Shown: positions 53,040 to 63,010, counted from the stretch's first letter. The stretch: DNA of 64,000 bases from Lewinellaceae bacterium (GCA_020636135.1 JACJYK010000003.1:310001-374000), one strand, 5' to 3'. Notes: generated from the letters alone by a model not told the origin. Numbers and translations are program-made.

Positions 53040-53565
53040 GCGACCACAATAATAAGGGTTCCGGCTTAAATGCCTCCCAATTGGGTAATAATGATTCTTC
53101 CGAAGTAAAGATGATGTAACGCACCTTCCGGTGGATCATATTTTCCACCCGTTCGATCAACTGAATCAGGAAAGTAGTGTTGATCTCCCCAATCAGGATC
53201 AGGTCGATAATGGGTCCATCCAGTCCTCTGGAAAACGTGCCGGTGAGGTAAACTTTTTGGATGCTGCCCAGCCGTTCGGTGATGGATTGGATCAGTTGAT
53301 CCAGGCCCAGATGCTTCAGTAGGATGTTGTGAATTTCCAGGAACAGCGGGTGTGTGTTGTTGGCCTTGAACCACTTTTTATTGCCTTCTGTGAAAGAAGT
53401 GAGCAAGCCGGCCTGTTCGAAACGATTTAATTCAATACGGATTGCATTCGACGATTCACCAAACTCCTGCTCCAGTCCTCTGAGATAAGAAATGGTGTTG
53501 CTGTTGAGAAAAAATTTTAACAACAGCTTAATCCGGGTTTTCGATGATATCAGGGCCTCTATCAT
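53032..53565 (-). CDS. Winged-helix regulator with nucleotidyltransferase-like domain
   Basis: 177 residues from the ATG at 53565 (M-I-E-A-L-I-S-S-K-T-R-I-K-L-L); the frame continues upstream to a TTG at 53580 but through an inverted repeat that may be an operator. The first 80 residues form an ArsR-like winged helix (I-S-Y-L-R-G-L-E-Q-E-F-G-E-S-S-N-A-I-R-I-E-L). The second part, V-Y-L-T-G-T-F-S-R-G-L-D-G-P-I-I-D-L-I-L-I-G, is a MNT-like nucleotidyltransferase fold (G-S/T-F-S-R-G). The protein type is common next to upxY in Bacteroidota capsule loci. DNA binding is likely; what the second domain senses is unknown. Confidence 0.72.
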   Translation of the reverse strand: MIEALISSKTRIKLLLKFFLNSNTISYLRGLEQEFGESSNAIRIELNRFEQAGLLTSFTEGNKKWFKANNTHPLFLEIHNILLKHLGLDQLIQSITERLGSIQKVYLTGTFSRGLDGPIIDLILIGEINTTFLIQLIERVENMIHRKVRYIIFTSEESLLPNWEAFKPEPLLLWSHE

Positions 53566-53570
53566 AACAA

Positions 53571-53589
53571 TGAGTAACAATATTACTCA
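53571..53589. promoter_or_regulatory. Candidate operator: 7-bp inverted repeat at the regulator start
   Basis: TGAGTAA and TTACTCA flank 5 bases, a perfect inverted repeat directly upstream of the ATG at 53565. Its position suggests autoregulation by the winged-helix protein or a site for another repressor. No binding evidence. Confidence 0.35.
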
Positions 53590-53610
53590 AACTCATAATT
53601 ATTTCCAATA

Positions 53611-54702
53611 TTATGTAGCCATGGCGTCCCGGTAAATTTTTCTCGATATGAAAAATCCACAGGACAAAAAGCCACCCAATATGCCACCGATCAGGATGGC
53701 TTTCAACAGTGATTTGGGTGAAGGCAAAATAGGAAATTGAGGTTCGTCGATGGTCTGAAAGAAAGGCATTTGGGATTGAAGGGCAAAGCTTGCAGTCTCC
53801 AGGTTTTTGATGACTTCACCATACATGATGGTTAGCAGGCTCACCTGCCGCTGGTATTGATCCCGCTGGACGACATCGGAAGAAAGATAAAGGTTCCGGT
53901 GCGTATCGTCGAACCGGGCGAGCCGTGCTTCTGCAGAGCTTAACGAAATTTTTAAGGAGTCCGCTTTGAGCTTCAGTGCATTGACGGCTTCCTGTTGTGG
54001 CTCGATCGATTTTTCTATATAATAGGAGCTGAGTACGTCATAAATGCGGGTCACCATGCCGGTGGCCAGATCCGGATTCAGAGCGGTGATATTCAGGTTG
54101 AGGATGGCAGTTTCTTCACCATAGCCGTTGCTCATCAGGGGATCGTTGTTCTTCTTTTCGTTACCTACAACCTGAATGTAAATAGAATTAAGTGCGATTC
54201 GACCGGTATTGTCCAGCTTAGCCTCATCGCCGGTCGTAAAAAAGTAATCCGGAAGTTTAGGGTCCTTGGAATCCTCCCACCGGTCATGAAAGTCATAAAT
54301 CCGGATCAGGTGGTTGGCGATCAGATCTGCTTTACCGTCAACGATCACCGAATCCAATAAGACCGGATAAATGATCCGACGGGACCGGGAAAGTTCCAGG
54401 ATGCGATCCAGGTTGTATTCACTTTTACCTCCTGAGCTGAAACCAAACTGACCGAGGACATTGGCGATGCCTCCCATATTTGACCCTTCATCTTCATTCA
54501 CCATGAAGGTCAGCTTGGCCGGAAACTGAGAAGGAGACAGATAAGTGCGCAAAACCGAAAGAAAGGCAAGAACCAGTGAGAAAGCAATGATGTACCATTT
54601 GTTGGACCATAACAACCGCCAGAACTCCTGGATCTTCAGGATCAGATCCTTAAGGGTAATTTCGTCATCCTGGATGTAGACCGGTGTTTGCTGTTCTGTC
54701 AT
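53611..54702 (-). CDS. Wzz-type chain-length/polysaccharide co-polymerase
   Basis: 363 residues. A first membrane helix at about 37-57 (W-Y-I-I-A-F-S-L-V-L-A-F-L), a periplasmic domain with a long helical region (about 230-300, A-L-K-L-K-A-D-S-L-K-I-S-L-S-S-A-E) and a C-terminal helix at 331-356 preceded by P-S-P-K-S. This is the Wzz/PCP layout without a tyrosine kinase domain. It would set the polymer length and link the synthesis machinery to the Wza-like exporter, whose gene ends 13 bp upstream. Wzz acts with a Wzy polymerase, and the only Wzy gene seen here (27969-29321) is frameshifted. Confidence 0.88.
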   Translation of the reverse strand: MTEQQTPVYIQDDEITLKDLILKIQEFWRLLWSNKWYIIAFSLVLAFLSVLRTYLSPSQFPAKLTFMVNEDEGSNMGGIANVLGQFGFSSGGKSEYNLDRILELSRSRRIIYPVLLDSVIVDGKADLIANHLIRIYDFHDRWEDSKDPKLPDYFFTTGDEAKLDNTGRIALNSIYIQVVGNEKKNNDPLMSNGYGEETAILNLNITALNPDLATGMVTRIYDVLSSYYIEKSIEPQQEAVNALKLKADSLKISLSSAEARLARFDDTHRNLYLSSDVVQRDQYQRQVSLLTIMYGEVIKNLETASFALQSQMPFFQTIDEPQFPILPSPKSLLKAILIGGILGGFLSCGFFISRKIYRDAMAT

Positions 54703-54715
54703 CGGTATCCCGGAT

Positions 54716-57451
54716 TTAGTTGATGCGCTGAAGTAATAAAATCAGCGTGAGCAATGATGTGGCCTGGGCCAGACTGTCGGACAGCACTTTGCCCCAATCC
54801 ACTTTACTGTTGTTTTGCTGGTCTTCCGGTGAGGTGGGTGGTTCGACCGGTTTTGCAGCAACCCGGATGGTAGAACCTTCCTTTACCTTGGGATAGACCT
54901 TGAACAATCCGAGATTGGTGGTTTTTTTCAGTTGACCGTTGGCCAGGCGAACCGAGATGGACTTTTTGGACCCGTTTTCTCCCACGCCAGCAGCATAATT
55001 ATCAATGTACCACTTTGCGTTCTTGGCACCCTGATAGGCCGTATGGATGCTGGATCCGTCAATCAATTGGTCCGGATATAATTCACGGGCTTTGGTTACC
55101 CCTTCAATGGTCACCAGATCTTTGGTTTTCGGGATCATGATGCGGTCACCGGATTTCAGCACGATGTTGTAATTGGATCCGGGATCCTTTAAGGCCTCAT
55201 CCAGGCGGGTAATGACATGTCCCACATTTTCGGATTCCCGGAAGATAACCATGCCCTGAGGAAAAGCCTCCGCTGTCAGGCCGCCGGCACGGGCGATCAC
55301 ATCCGAAAGACGCTCGTTATCCTTAATGATGGTATAGGTGCCAGGGAAGGTGACTTCGCCTTCTATGGTGATGTTTTGCTGTAATTCAAAATCCGGCACG
55401 GTGCGGACAAAGATCTGGTCATAAGGTTCCAGATGCAGACTCGACTCCTGGCCGGAGATGATGCGGTAAGAAGAATCGATCTGTACGGTAGCGATCACGA
55501 TCCTGGTGGGTTCATTGGCCTTAATAAGCACGCGGGATATCTCAATCCGGTTCGTTGCGCCGGCAAGGGTAAGTCCGCCCGCCTGAAGCAGCACATCCGT
55601 CAGCGTCAGGGTCGGATCGTAGCGGTATTCTCCGGGATTCCGGATCGCCCCACCAACGCGGACATTGGCATTTTCCTGAAAGTAGTCGTTGGTGTAAATC
55701 CGCAATTCATCGTTCGGCAGGAGCGCAATGTTTTGATTGGAAGCAGGGTTCTGTACGATGTCCTGGATATTCAGACGGATGTATTCGATGTGATTGTCAT
55801 CGCGGGGAGATTGACGATATAAATAAGCGATGGCTGAAGCATTTTCGGTTAACCCGCCGGCAAGTACTACCAGGTCACTCACATGCAATCCGGTCGCAGC
55901 ATTGTAAGGATAGGAACGGGGATCACGGACAGCACCAGCTACAGAGATCTCTCCTGCATCGATGTAAGTACGTTGAGATAAGATCATCAGCTGATCGCCA
56001 GGCTCGATGGCCGTATTGGCCGTAGCGGCAGGATTGGCAATCACGGCAGCCAGATCGACCAGGTGGTAGCGCATGCTGCCATCCACATTGCGTTTTAACA
56101 GATAGGCAATATCCCTCCGGGCAGCCAGGGACAGCCTGCCCCGTGCCAACAGATCAGAAAGGCGCAGTCCGGACTCATATGCATATTCCCCGGGAAAATC
56201 CACGGCACCCTGTACAGTAACCACGTTCTCTGCGGTGGTAGGAATCGAAGGCACCACAATGACATCACCTGCATTCAGTGTGAAGTCGAGGCCCTGTTCC
56301 TGCAATTCGCGAAGATTCACATCAATCAGCGTTTGCTGGTCGTTGGCATAACGCCGGATCTGAATGTTATTCAGTGCAGCATTGTTTTTCAAACCGCCGG
56401 CCCATTTGAGCAAGGCGTTAAGCTGTTCGTCAGGCAGTAATTCAAAAATATAGGGACGGTTAACGGCTCCGCGGATGGTCACCGTACGCTGTGCGATGGG
56501 TACGTATAAAAAGTCATTATCCTGCATGTAAAGATCCTGCTGTACCGTTGGATCGTTGAGATAAGCATACAGGTCGATGACCTTTTCAGGGGAGCCACTG
56601 CGTATCAGCTTGATCTGCCGGACAGAAGCGATATTGGTCAAACCCTCCGCAGCCATAAGGGCATTAACAGCAGTATTGATTGCAGGCAACGTGTAACTCC
56701 CGGAGCGCTTTACTTCCCCCACAATGTTTATGGTAATACTGCGTGAGTAATTCAGGGTAACCATAAATTCATTTCGACCAAAAAAATACCGCTGGCCGTA
56801 GCGCTTTTGCAGCAACTCACGGGTTTCCGCAAGGGTAAGTCCATTGACATAGATCCGTGGCAGGTCACCAGGCTCGACGAAACCCTGACGGCTAACTTCC
56901 AGTACCTCATTTTTTAAGGAAGCGCCAAAGATGGAGACAACAAGCTGATCACCCGGGCCCAATAAATAGTTGTCCGGCGCCTTGACATCATCGGACTTGC
57001 GGAATACGGCGATGTTTTGATTTTCAAACAGGTGATGCCCGTAAATACGGTCTTTTTCCGGATCCTGGTCCGGGACATTCGTTGGAGTAACAGCTGGTGT
57101 TTCAGCTTTCACAGGAGGATTCTCAGTAGGTGGTGGGGTGGGCAGGTTACCGGCAGCGGCTTCTGTTTCCGTTTTATCTGGCGTATCGGGTTTGGCAGCT
57201 TTTTTCTCCGCTTCCAATTCGGCAATGGTCTCTTCAATGATTTGCTGGAACTGGGGTAATTGTTCGGGAGTGATGCGGTCCGGGTCCACACCCTTGGTCA
57301 ACAGACGTTCACGCAGCTCTGCTTCAGTAATACCTCGTTTCTGCAGTTCTGACTGCACTTGTTGCTGGATGGCCGGAGAGATGGGCTGCTGTCCAATGCT
57401 GACAACGATGCCAACCATTACTATTGTTATGATAAAGGTGAGACGCTTCAT
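54716..57451 (-). CDS. Wza-like polysaccharide export protein with many SLBB domains
   Basis: 911 residues, more than twice the length of Escherichia coli Wza. A signal peptide (1-20), a proline-, alanine- and glutamate-rich region to about 140, then the Poly_export domain at Y-L-L-G-P-G-D-Q-L-V-V-S-I-F-G (about 162-176). Six clear SLBB repeats follow, recognisable by the recurring G-A-V-x-x-P-G-x-Y type motif (I-V-G-E-V-K-R-S-G-S-Y, V-Q-G-A-V-D-F-P-G-E-Y, V-A-G-A-V-R-D-P-R-S-Y, V-G-G-A-I-R-N-P-G-E-Y, I-E-G-E-V-T-F-P-G-T-Y), and a seventh degenerate one. The C-terminus ends in a hydrophobic helix (S-L-L-T-L-I-L-L-L). It should form the periplasmic and outer-membrane channel of the capsule. 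Confidence 0.9.
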   Translation of the reverse strand: MKRLTFIITIVMVGIVVSIGQQPISPAIQQQVQSELQKRGITEAELRERLLTKGVDPDRITPEQLPQFQQIIEETIAELEAEKKAAKPDTPDKTETEAAAGNLPTPPPTENPPVKAETPAVTPTNVPDQDPEKDRIYGHHLFENQNIAVFRKSDDVKAPDNYLLGPGDQLVVSIFGASLKNEVLEVSRQGFVEPGDLPRIYVNGLTLAETRELLQKRYGQRYFFGRNEFMVTLNYSRSITINIVGEVKRSGSYTLPAINTAVNALMAAEGLTNIASVRQIKLIRSGSPEKVIDLYAYLNDPTVQQDLYMQDNDFLYVPIAQRTVTIRGAVNRPYIFELLPDEQLNALLKWAGGLKNNAALNNIQIRRYANDQQTLIDVNLRELQEQGLDFTLNAGDVIVVPSIPTTAENVVTVQGAVDFPGEYAYESGLRLSDLLARGRLSLAARRDIAYLLKRNVDGSMRYHLVDLAAVIANPAATANTAIEPGDQLMILSQRTYIDAGEISVAGAVRDPRSYPYNAATGLHVSDLVVLAGGLTENASAIAYLYRQSPRDDNHIEYIRLNIQDIVQNPASNQNIALLPNDELRIYTNDYFQENANVRVGGAIRNPGEYRYDPTLTLTDVLLQAGGLTLAGATNRIEISRVLIKANEPTRIVIATVQIDSSYRIISGQESSLHLEPYDQIFVRTVPDFELQQNITIEGEVTFPGTYTIIKDNERLSDVIARAGGLTAEAFPQGMVIFRESENVGHVITRLDEALKDPGSNYNIVLKSGDRIMIPKTKDLVTIEGVTKARELYPDQLIDGSSIHTAYQGAKNAKWYIDNYAAGVGENGSKKSISVRLANGQLKKTTNLGLFKVYPKVKEGSTIRVAAKPVEPPTSPEDQQNNSKVDWGKVLSDSLAQATSLLTLILLLQRIN

Positions 57452-57474
57452 CGAGATTTTCCGTTAACGAGGTA

Positions 57475-57503
57475 TAAAAGTAATCAATCTCCCTGCAATT
57501 CAA
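57475..57503 (-). promoter_or_regulatory. Candidate promoter for the wza operon
   Basis: On the minus strand TTG (57503-57501) and TACTTTTA (57482-57475) are 18 nt apart, matching TTG-N17-23-TAnnTTTG except that the final G is A. A transcript would begin near 57469, 18 nt ahead of the wza ATG. The upstream half overlaps the end of metH. Confidence 0.3.
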
Positions 57504-60500
57504 TCTTCCTGGTTGATCAATACTCCGGGTTCATAGGCCAGAGCTGCCGACAACCAACGCTCCATGGTAGAAATCGGAATGCCTTTTAAACGGGCATAGG
57601 TTGTCATTTGGTCTTTATCGATCAGGCCCAGGCCGAAATATTTGGCATCCGGATGCGCGAAATAATAGCCACAGACGGACGAAGCCGGATACATCGCCAT
57701 GGAGTCGGTCAGCGAAATTGGGGTGTGGTCTTCAACCTGTAGCAGACGGAAGAGCGTTTGTTTTTCGGTATGGTCCGGGCAAGCCGGATAACCTGGTGCA
57801 GGACGTATGCCCTGGTATTTTTCTGCAATCAATTGTTCATTATTCAGCGTTTCCTGATGTGCATAGCCCCAATAGTCGGTGCGTACGCGCCAATGCAGCC
57901 ACTCGGCAAAGGCTTCTGCAAGCCGGTCGGCCAGGGACTTAGCCAGGATCGCGTGGTAGTCATCGTGGTCCTTCTCGTAATGGTTTACCACTTCCTCCAG
58001 TCCTTCACCTGCCGTTACGGCAAAGCACCCCAGGAAGTCCTGTTTTCCGCTTGAAGCGGGAGCCAGATAATCGACCAGAGAAAAATTAGGAAGTCCGACG
58101 GCCTTTTTTCGCTGCTGCCGTAAGAAATAGAAGGTACCCAGGTGATGTTCACCATCGGGAGCCATCACTTCCACAGAATCATCTTCCTGCCGCATAACCG
58201 GGAAGATACCCCAGACGCCCCGGGGCTTGATGGTACGGTTCTTTACCCAGTCCTCCAATAGGCGCAGGGCATCCGTATGCAGTGACCGGGCTTGTTCTCC
58301 GACCACTTCATCGGACAGGATGCCGGGATATTTACCGGCTAGTTGCCAGCTGCTGAAGAAAGGAGACCAATCGATGAAAGGAATGAGGTCCTCCAGATTT
58401 GGGTTCGCGGTGTGAATGCCAAGCATCGCAGGCTTTGGTGGGTCGTAAGAAGTCCAGTCACCCTGCCAGCCGTTGGCAATGGCATCAGCATATGTTATCA
58501 GTTCCTTCGCGGCCATTTGGCGGGACCGGCGCTGACGGAGATCCTCGTATTCATTACGGATGTTTGACAAAAACTGGTCCCGTGCATTTTCGTCTGAGGA
58601 TAATAACGTAGAAACGACCGGTACACTTCTTGAAGCGTCCAGGACGTGAATCGTAGGACCACTGTAGACAGGCTGGATCTTCAGGGCCGTATGTAGTTTG
58701 GATGTTGTAGCACCGCCGATCAACAGGGGAGTGGTCAACTTGCGGCTTTCCATTTCCTGAGCAACATAAACCATCTCATCCAGAGAAGGAGTTATCAGAC
58801 CACTTAGTCCGATGACGTCTGCTTTCTCTTGTTCGGCGCGTTCCAGGATCCGGGTTAGCGGCACCATGACGCCCATGTCAATGACTTCGTAATTATTACA
58901 CCCAAGTACGACGCCGACAATATTTTTTCCGATATCGTGGACATCGCCTTTGACGGTAGCCAGGAGTACTTTCCCTTTGGCACGACTGGCAGCAGCCTGC
59001 TTGGCGGCTTCCAGATAAGGAGTCAGGTATGCTACGGCTCGCTTCATAACCCGGGCGCTTTTGACCACCTGAGGTAAAAACATTTTACCAATACCGAACA
59101 GGTCACCAACCACATTCATCCCATCCATCAGAGGCCCTTCGATGATATCCAGAGGAGAATCGTAAACCTTCAGCGCTTCAGCCATGTCGTCTTCGATGAA
59201 ACCATCGATACCGCTGACCAGGGCATGTTCGATTTTTTTAGGCAATGGATCTTCTCTCCAGGTCAGGTCCTGCGTACGTGATTTTCCTTTTCCTTTATTA
59301 GACTCTGCATAGGCAGTAAGGGCATCTGTTGCTTCCGTATGCCGATTGAAAAGCACATCTTCCACCAGTTTTAGTAAGTCTTTCGGGATGTCCGCATACA
59401 CTTCGATCATGCCGGCATTGACGATGCCCATATCCATCCCTGCTGCAATGGCATGGTACAGGAATGCGGAATGCATGGCTTCACGGACGACATTATTTCC
59501 GCGAAAGCTGAAAGATAAATTGCTTACACCACCGGATATTTTCGCGCCGGGGCAGGTCTTCTTGATCTGCCGGCAAGCTTCGATGTAATACATGGCATAG
59601 TTGTCATGTTCGGCAATGCCTGTAGCGATGGCGAAAATGTTAGGATCAAAGATGATGTCCTCAGGTGGGAATCCTACCACTTCAGTAAGGATGCGGTAAG
59701 CACGCTGACAGATGCCCACCTTGCGTTCCACCGTGTCAGCCTGGCCATCCTCATCAAAAGCCATCACCACCACCGCAGCCCCATACCGGCGTACTTTTTT
59801 AGCCTGGGCCAGGAAATTCTCCTCCCCTTCTTTCAGAGAAATGGAGTTGACGATGCATTTACCCTGGACGCATTGCAGACCGGCCTCGATAACCTCAAAT
59901 TTTGAGGAATCGATCATGAAGGGCAATTTGGCAATATTGGGTTCCGAGGCCATCAGATTCAGAAAATGGACCATGGCTGCTTTGGAATCAAGCAGGCCTT
60001 CATCCATGTTGATATCCAGGATCTGTGCTCCACCATCCACCTGTTGCTGGGCCACGGATAAGGCCTCAGCGAACTGGCCTTCTTTGATCAGCTTGGCGAA
60101 TTTGGAAGAACCGGTCACATTGGTCCGCTCTCCGATGTTCACAAAATTAATTCCCGGGTAGAGAATCAATGGTTCCATACCACTGTACATGCTGTGGTGA
60201 GGCACAACCGGTATCTGACGAGGTTTTGCATTTTCAACCACGCTTCCCATGTACCGGATGTGTTCTGGCGTGGTACCACAACAACCACCGACGATATTCA
60301 CCAGGCCTTCGTTTAAAAAGCGGTGGATATGCGATTGCATCTGTCCGGGGGTCTGGTCGTAACCACCAAGCTCATTGGGCAGGCCGGCGTTCGGATAGGC
60401 ACTGATGTAACAGTCTGCTATGGAGGAGAGCGCTTTCAGGTAGGGATGTAATTCTTTGGCACCGAGTGCACAGTTTAGACCTACGCTGAGCAGGGGAGCA

Positions 60501-61207
60501 TGTTTGACGGAAATCCAGAAAGCTTCGACCGTCTGACCGGAAAGAGTACGGCCGGAGGCATCCGTGATGGTCCCGGAGACCATAATGGGCATCTGCAAGT
60601 GCAGCTCCTCCATTAACTGGTCAATGCCATAGAGAGCCGCTTTGCAATTCAGGGTGTCGAATACCGTTTCGATCAGTATTATATCCACCCCACCATCCAC
60701 CAATCCTTTTGCCTGGTCGTAATAAGCTTTTGCCAGCTGGTCAAAAGTGACTGACCGGTAGCCCGGACGATTGACATCCGGGGACAAAGAAGCAGACTTA
60801 TTGGTTGGGCCCAGAGCACCGGCTACAAAACGAGGTTTGCCGGGATGAGCAGAAGTATATGTGTCCACTGCCTCACGGGCCAGGATGGCGGAAGATTTGT
60901 TGATTTCATAGACCAGGTCTTCCATGTGATAATCGGCAAGCGAAAAGCTATTCGCATTGAAGGTGTTGGTCTCAATGATATCGGATCCTACATCGAGGTA
61001 TTGCAGGTGGATGTTGCGAATGATGTCGGGCTGCGTGAGGGATAACAAATCGTTGTTTCCACGGATTTCGTGCTCGAAATCTCTGAATCGCTCGCCCCGG
61101 TATCCATCTTCGGTGAGCCGGTGTTGCTGGATGAGGGTACCCATCGCACCATCCAGAAGCAGAATTCGTTCGCGCAGTAATTTATGTAATAGATCCAGTG
61201 TATTCAT
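57500..61207 (-). CDS. metH: Cobalamin-dependent methionine synthase, full length
   Basis: 1235 residues, all four MetH modules. Homocysteine-binding domain with zinc ligands in L-N-C-A-L-G (near 244) and G-G-C-C-G-T (near 309). Pterin-binding domain with G-E-R-T-N-V-T-G-S-S-K-F (about 358) and M-D-E-G. Cobalamin domain with D-V-H-D-I-G (near 755), the histidine being the lower B12 ligand. Activation domain near the end with R-P-A-P-G-Y-P-A-C-P-D-H, which binds S-adenosylmethionine. It methylates homocysteine with methyl-tetrahydrofolate. The stop is 49 bp from wza and the start 3 bp from the Wzi-like gene, so a core metabolic gene is embedded in the capsule-side operon. Confidence 0.97.
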   Translation of the reverse strand: MNTLDLLHKLLRERILLLDGAMGTLIQQHRLTEDGYRGERFRDFEHEIRGNNDLLSLTQPDIIRNIHLQYLDVGSDIIETNTFNANSFSLADYHMEDLVYEINKSSAILAREAVDTYTSAHPGKPRFVAGALGPTNKSASLSPDVNRPGYRSVTFDQLAKAYYDQAKGLVDGGVDIILIETVFDTLNCKAALYGIDQLMEELHLQMPIMVSGTITDASGRTLSGQTVEAFWISVKHAPLLSVGLNCALGAKELHPYLKALSSIADCYISAYPNAGLPNELGGYDQTPGQMQSHIHRFLNEGLVNIVGGCCGTTPEHIRYMGSVVENAKPRQIPVVPHHSMYSGMEPLILYPGINFVNIGERTNVTGSSKFAKLIKEGQFAEALSVAQQQVDGGAQILDINMDEGLLDSKAAMVHFLNLMASEPNIAKLPFMIDSSKFEVIEAGLQCVQGKCIVNSISLKEGEENFLAQAKKVRRYGAAVVVMAFDEDGQADTVERKVGICQRAYRILTEVVGFPPEDIIFDPNIFAIATGIAEHDNYAMYYIEACRQIKKTCPGAKISGGVSNLSFSFRGNNVVREAMHSAFLYHAIAAGMDMGIVNAGMIEVYADIPKDLLKLVEDVLFNRHTEATDALTAYAESNKGKGKSRTQDLTWREDPLPKKIEHALVSGIDGFIEDDMAEALKVYDSPLDIIEGPLMDGMNVVGDLFGIGKMFLPQVVKSARVMKRAVAYLTPYLEAAKQAAASRAKGKVLLATVKGDVHDIGKNIVGVVLGCNNYEVIDMGVMVPLTRILERAEQEKADVIGLSGLITPSLDEMVYVAQEMESRKLTTPLLIGGATTSKLHTALKIQPVYSGPTIHVLDASRSVPVVSTLLSSDENARDQFLSNIRNEYEDLRQRRSRQMAAKELITYADAIANGWQGDWTSYDPPKPAMLGIHTANPNLEDLIPFIDWSPFFSSWQLAGKYPGILSDEVVGEQARSLHTDALRLLEDWVKNRTIKPRGVWGIFPVMRQEDDSVEVMAPDGEHHLGTFYFLRQQRKKAVGLPNFSLVDYLAPASSGKQDFLGCFAVTAGEGLEEVVNHYEKDHDDYHAILAKSLADRLAEAFAEWLHWRVRTDYWGYAHQETLNNEQLIAEKYQGIRPAPGYPACPDHTEKQTLFRLLQVEDHTPISLTDSMAMYPASSVCGYYFAHPDAKYFGLGLIDKDQMTTYARLKGIPISTMERWLSAALAYEPGVLINQED

Positions 61208-61210
61208 GTC

Positions 61211-63010
61211 TTATAGAATGACAGGCTGAAATAAACGATTCCAACAGATACCTATTCCAAAATAAGATTCAGATTGTTGAACAAGGCTTGATTTCTGATT
61301 CCGATACAAATAAAATCCTTGTAAAAACAGTCCTGGTTTGAATTCAAATTGAACATCAAAATTGCCCCAGAATACATCGGTATCAACGCCCTGGCCAACG
61401 GTATTTCCAAAATCCTGCTGGCGTGTCGTATAAGGTAACAAGATATTACTTCCCCAGTTTTCGCCAGGCCTGTCGAGACCCTGATTGGTTTTTGACAGTT
61501 TCAATTCCAATTTCCAGGCGGTAAACGGCCGGTAGTTAATGACAGCGAGTAGTTCATTAAAATTAGCACCTAAGGGATGAGCCAGGGGTTGAAAGAAATG
61601 AGAATAATTGCTCAGGCTGTCGCGGTGAGCGTAGGTATAGGGTCGTACACGGTTCCATTCCACCTGCAGATCCAGGTGATCGATACTGGCCACATTGGTG
61701 TATTCCATACCCAGTTGCCACCCTGATTTATTGCCCCACCATCCGCGATTGGCACGGATCTCTTTCAACCGGAATTCGTCAAGGATCAGTTGCCCGTACA
61801 GGCGTACCCGGTCCGCCACTATCCAGGAAGCATCCAGACCCAGTAGTACATTATCCGGGCTGCCCAGATTGTGTTCCACCGATCGGTAAAGGATCACCGG
61901 ATTAAGATATTGCAATTCAAATTGCCGTGAACGGTTGAAGACAACAGTCTCATACAGGCCAACCTCAAGACGAGGGAGCACATTAAGTGAAAGATGATGC
62001 GCGGCGAAATATTTTTTTGGCAACAGGTCATCACCTCTTTTTCCATTGGCGCTCTCGGCAGCTAATTCACCAAACAAGTTCTGGTAATTGAATTTCCACA
62101 CACGGGTATTCAGCTTTAAATACAGGTAGTTATTGGCGAAGTCCGAAAGAAATAGAGAGCGGATACCGTAGCCTACCGGATTCTGTCCGTAGCCGAACTG
62201 GCCCTGGATATGCCTGGTGATGTTAAACTGGATATTGGCCTGGGCATTCAGGTAATCGTAGCCATTTTTCACTCCAAAAAGGCTGCTGGAATAATTTTTA
62301 TAAAGCCCCTGACCTGGAATGGTTTTAAACTTGCTGATCCACTGATTCAGATAAGTGGGAAAGAAGCTCTGTGACTCCAGGAAGGAGGTTTCCAGCCATA
62401 TTTTCCGGTCGATGGATGCACGTACTTTAAGACCGCGATGATTTTCAAAGAGGTTGGAACTGCCGAGCATTCCGGTAAGGAGAGGTTGTACACGGAGGGT
62501 GAATGCGTCGTCGTCCACCTCATACAGAAATAATGGAGTACGGTAAAAGTGGCGCAGGATCGGTTTACGGCTTTCAATTCTCGGACTGCTCAGAGGCGCC
62601 GTTACGGGATGTTGTACCGTAGCATACTGTTGAAAGGTATGGGTCGAATCGATGTATTGCAGCTGTTCTGATTCTACGGGAGTGATGGAAGGCAACACAT
62701 CGTTGTGTTCCATGAGTATATAACGAATATCCGATAACTCTACAGCAGATAATGGCCTGGTATTGACCAGGTTCCACGCCCATTGGGTAAGATCCTTTCG
62801 ATTGGCCAGGCGGGCATCAAAATACCAGTCCTGCGGGTAGAGGATGGAATACCGGCGAATGATTTCGGTCGTACGCTCTCCGCTCAGTAAGTTCTGTTGC
62901 TGGGAATAAGCGCCCAATGCTGTTATCACCAGACCACCGATGAGGCTAAACCGTAAATGCCAGTAATTGCTGCTGAATGTAGTCCAAAAATGGTGTTTCA
63001 TGCTGCTCAT
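61211..63010 (-). CDS. Outer-membrane beta-barrel protein, Wzi/RemB-like
   Basis: 599 residues. Signal peptide with a hydrophobic core at about 19-34 (F-S-L-I-G-G-L-V-I-T-A-L-G) and cleavage near A-Y-S-Q. The rest alternates in the manner of beta strands with many aromatic residues and ends in W-N-R-L-F-Q-P-V-I-L. Marks such as F-G-Y-G-Q-N-P-V-G-Y-G-I-R-S-L-F-L-S-D and L-E-L-K-L-S-K-T-N-Q-G suggest the capsule-assembly Wzi/RemB family (PF14052-like). It would hold polysaccharide on the surface or help gliding-type proteins. It overlaps lpxK by 65 bp. The family call is by pattern only. Confidence 0.62.
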   Translation of the reverse strand: MSSMKHHFWTTFSSNYWHLRFSLIGGLVITALGAYSQQQNLLSGERTTEIIRRYSILYPQDWYFDARLANRKDLTQWAWNLVNTRPLSAVELSDIRYILMEHNDVLPSITPVESEQLQYIDSTHTFQQYATVQHPVTAPLSSPRIESRKPILRHFYRTPLFLYEVDDDAFTLRVQPLLTGMLGSSNLFENHRGLKVRASIDRKIWLETSFLESQSFFPTYLNQWISKFKTIPGQGLYKNYSSSLFGVKNGYDYLNAQANIQFNITRHIQGQFGYGQNPVGYGIRSLFLSDFANNYLYLKLNTRVWKFNYQNLFGELAAESANGKRGDDLLPKKYFAAHHLSLNVLPRLEVGLYETVVFNRSRQFELQYLNPVILYRSVEHNLGSPDNVLLGLDASWIVADRVRLYGQLILDEFRLKEIRANRGWWGNKSGWQLGMEYTNVASIDHLDLQVEWNRVRPYTYAHRDSLSNYSHFFQPLAHPLGANFNELLAVINYRPFTAWKLELKLSKTNQGLDRPGENWGSNILLPYTTRQQDFGNTVGQGVDTDVFWGNFDVQFEFKPGLFLQGFYLYRNQKSSLVQQSESYFGIGICWNRLFQPVIL

